NCBI GenBank assembly: GCA_964626565.1
Contig: CAZVFX010000046.1
Span: 1-51,439 of the forward strand
Direction of reading: 5' to 3'
Source of the DNA: CAZVFX01 sp964626565
Lineage (GTDB): Bacteria; Myxococcota_A; UBA9042; CAIXZC01
DNA length: 51,439 bases
The notes beneath the pieces are model-generated. The model had not been told where the DNA came from and did no database searches. It saw only the letters and a program-made list of their open reading frames with translations. Of this stretch, positions 51,378 to 51,439 are shown piece by piece. The translations under genes were made by a program, and so were the position numbers. Numbering within the stretch: position 1 is the first letter of the stretch; each line of letters opens with the position of its first letter.

Positions 51378-51429
51378 GGCCTCTGGGTGCCCCGCGAGTA
51401 TATGACCATTAGTAATGGAGGACTTTGGT

Positions 51430-51439
51430 ATGTTTAGCA
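51430..51439 (+). CDS. Start of a truncated gene at the window edge
   Basis: ATG TTT AGC at the last bases, seven bases after a strong SD (GGAGGA, 51417-51422) and downstream of a candidate promoter. Nothing can be said about the product. Confidence 0.5.

Noticed and set aside
1..51439. tRNA, rRNA, insertion sequence or prophage
   Set aside because: No tRNA-like cloverleaf, rRNA segment, transposase, integrase or phage structural gene was noticed. A tRNA search program would be needed to exclude small RNAs firmly.

Overview
This 51.4 kb, GC-rich window is chromosomal DNA from a Gram-negative bacterium, most likely a myxobacterium-like member of the former Deltaproteobacteria (Myxococcota). 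The evidence is the unusual number of large lipoproteins with Asp/Pro/Val-rich linkers, Cys-rich 'CGxDGCGGxCGxC' repeats, MopE-like and thrombospondin-type-3 (Ca-binding) repeats, a MYXO-CTERM-like tail on a trypsin-like protease, a eukaryote-like Ser/Thr kinase, a caspase-like peptidase and two-CW proteins. The phylum call is inference. No rRNA, tRNA, IS element, prophage or CRISPR array was found. Coding density is very high: many genes overlap by 1-13 bp and no gene-free stretch exceeds 300 bp.

Layout. (1) 13-10239: a 2840-aa lipoprotein with thirteen 225-bp Asp-rich repeats followed by NHL and RHS/YD repeats, converging on a secreted trypsin-like protease. (2) 10385-16788: an operon of a membrane-anchored radical SAM/SPASM protein, a GH36-type alpha-galactosidase-like lipoprotein and a lipoprotein of unknown function, followed by an RpoD-like sigma factor (16894-18198). 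(3) 23139-18195, minus strand: ECF sigma factor, zinc-finger anti-sigma factor with a DUF4384-like periplasmic part, caspase-like peptidase, and a Cys-rich lipoprotein with a ZU5-like domain. (4) 25711-23240: a CBM9-like/DUF5916 outer-membrane protein, divergent from a kinase operon (25843-32087) in which a Ser/Thr kinase is translationally coupled to a 1436-aa MopE/TSP3/fibrinogen-like lipoprotein. (5) 32137-37834: the most striking region. Two paralogous two-CW proteins with related upstream regions precede a membrane protein that joins a double-Cache sensor to a pentameric ligand-gated ion channel (Cys-loop receptor/GLIC type). This overlaps a tandem-Cache membrane protein without an output domain, and converges on a GluR0-type glutamate-receptor-like potassium channel. 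(6) 37979-40482: SlyD-type prolyl isomerase, a small membrane protein and a HExxH lipoprotein. (7) 50350-40575, minus strand: a tightly coupled six-gene operon of Cys-rich lipoprotein, GMC flavoprotein, Tat-exported gluconate-dehydrogenase-subunit-3-like protein, heptaheme cytochrome lipoprotein, LAS-type peptidase-like lipoprotein and an esterase-like lipoprotein whose alpha/beta-hydrolase motifs are in circularly permuted order. (8) 50475 to the end: an apparently leaderless metallo-beta-lactamase-fold gene and the first codons of another gene.

How it may fit together (inference): region 5 looks like a ligand-sensing, ion-flux signalling locus that places two bacterial relatives of neurotransmitter receptors side by side. 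Region 7 looks like a cell-envelope oxidation system in which a flavoprotein passes electrons to a multiheme lipoprotein. Region 3 looks like an envelope-stress circuit controlling a caspase-like protease.
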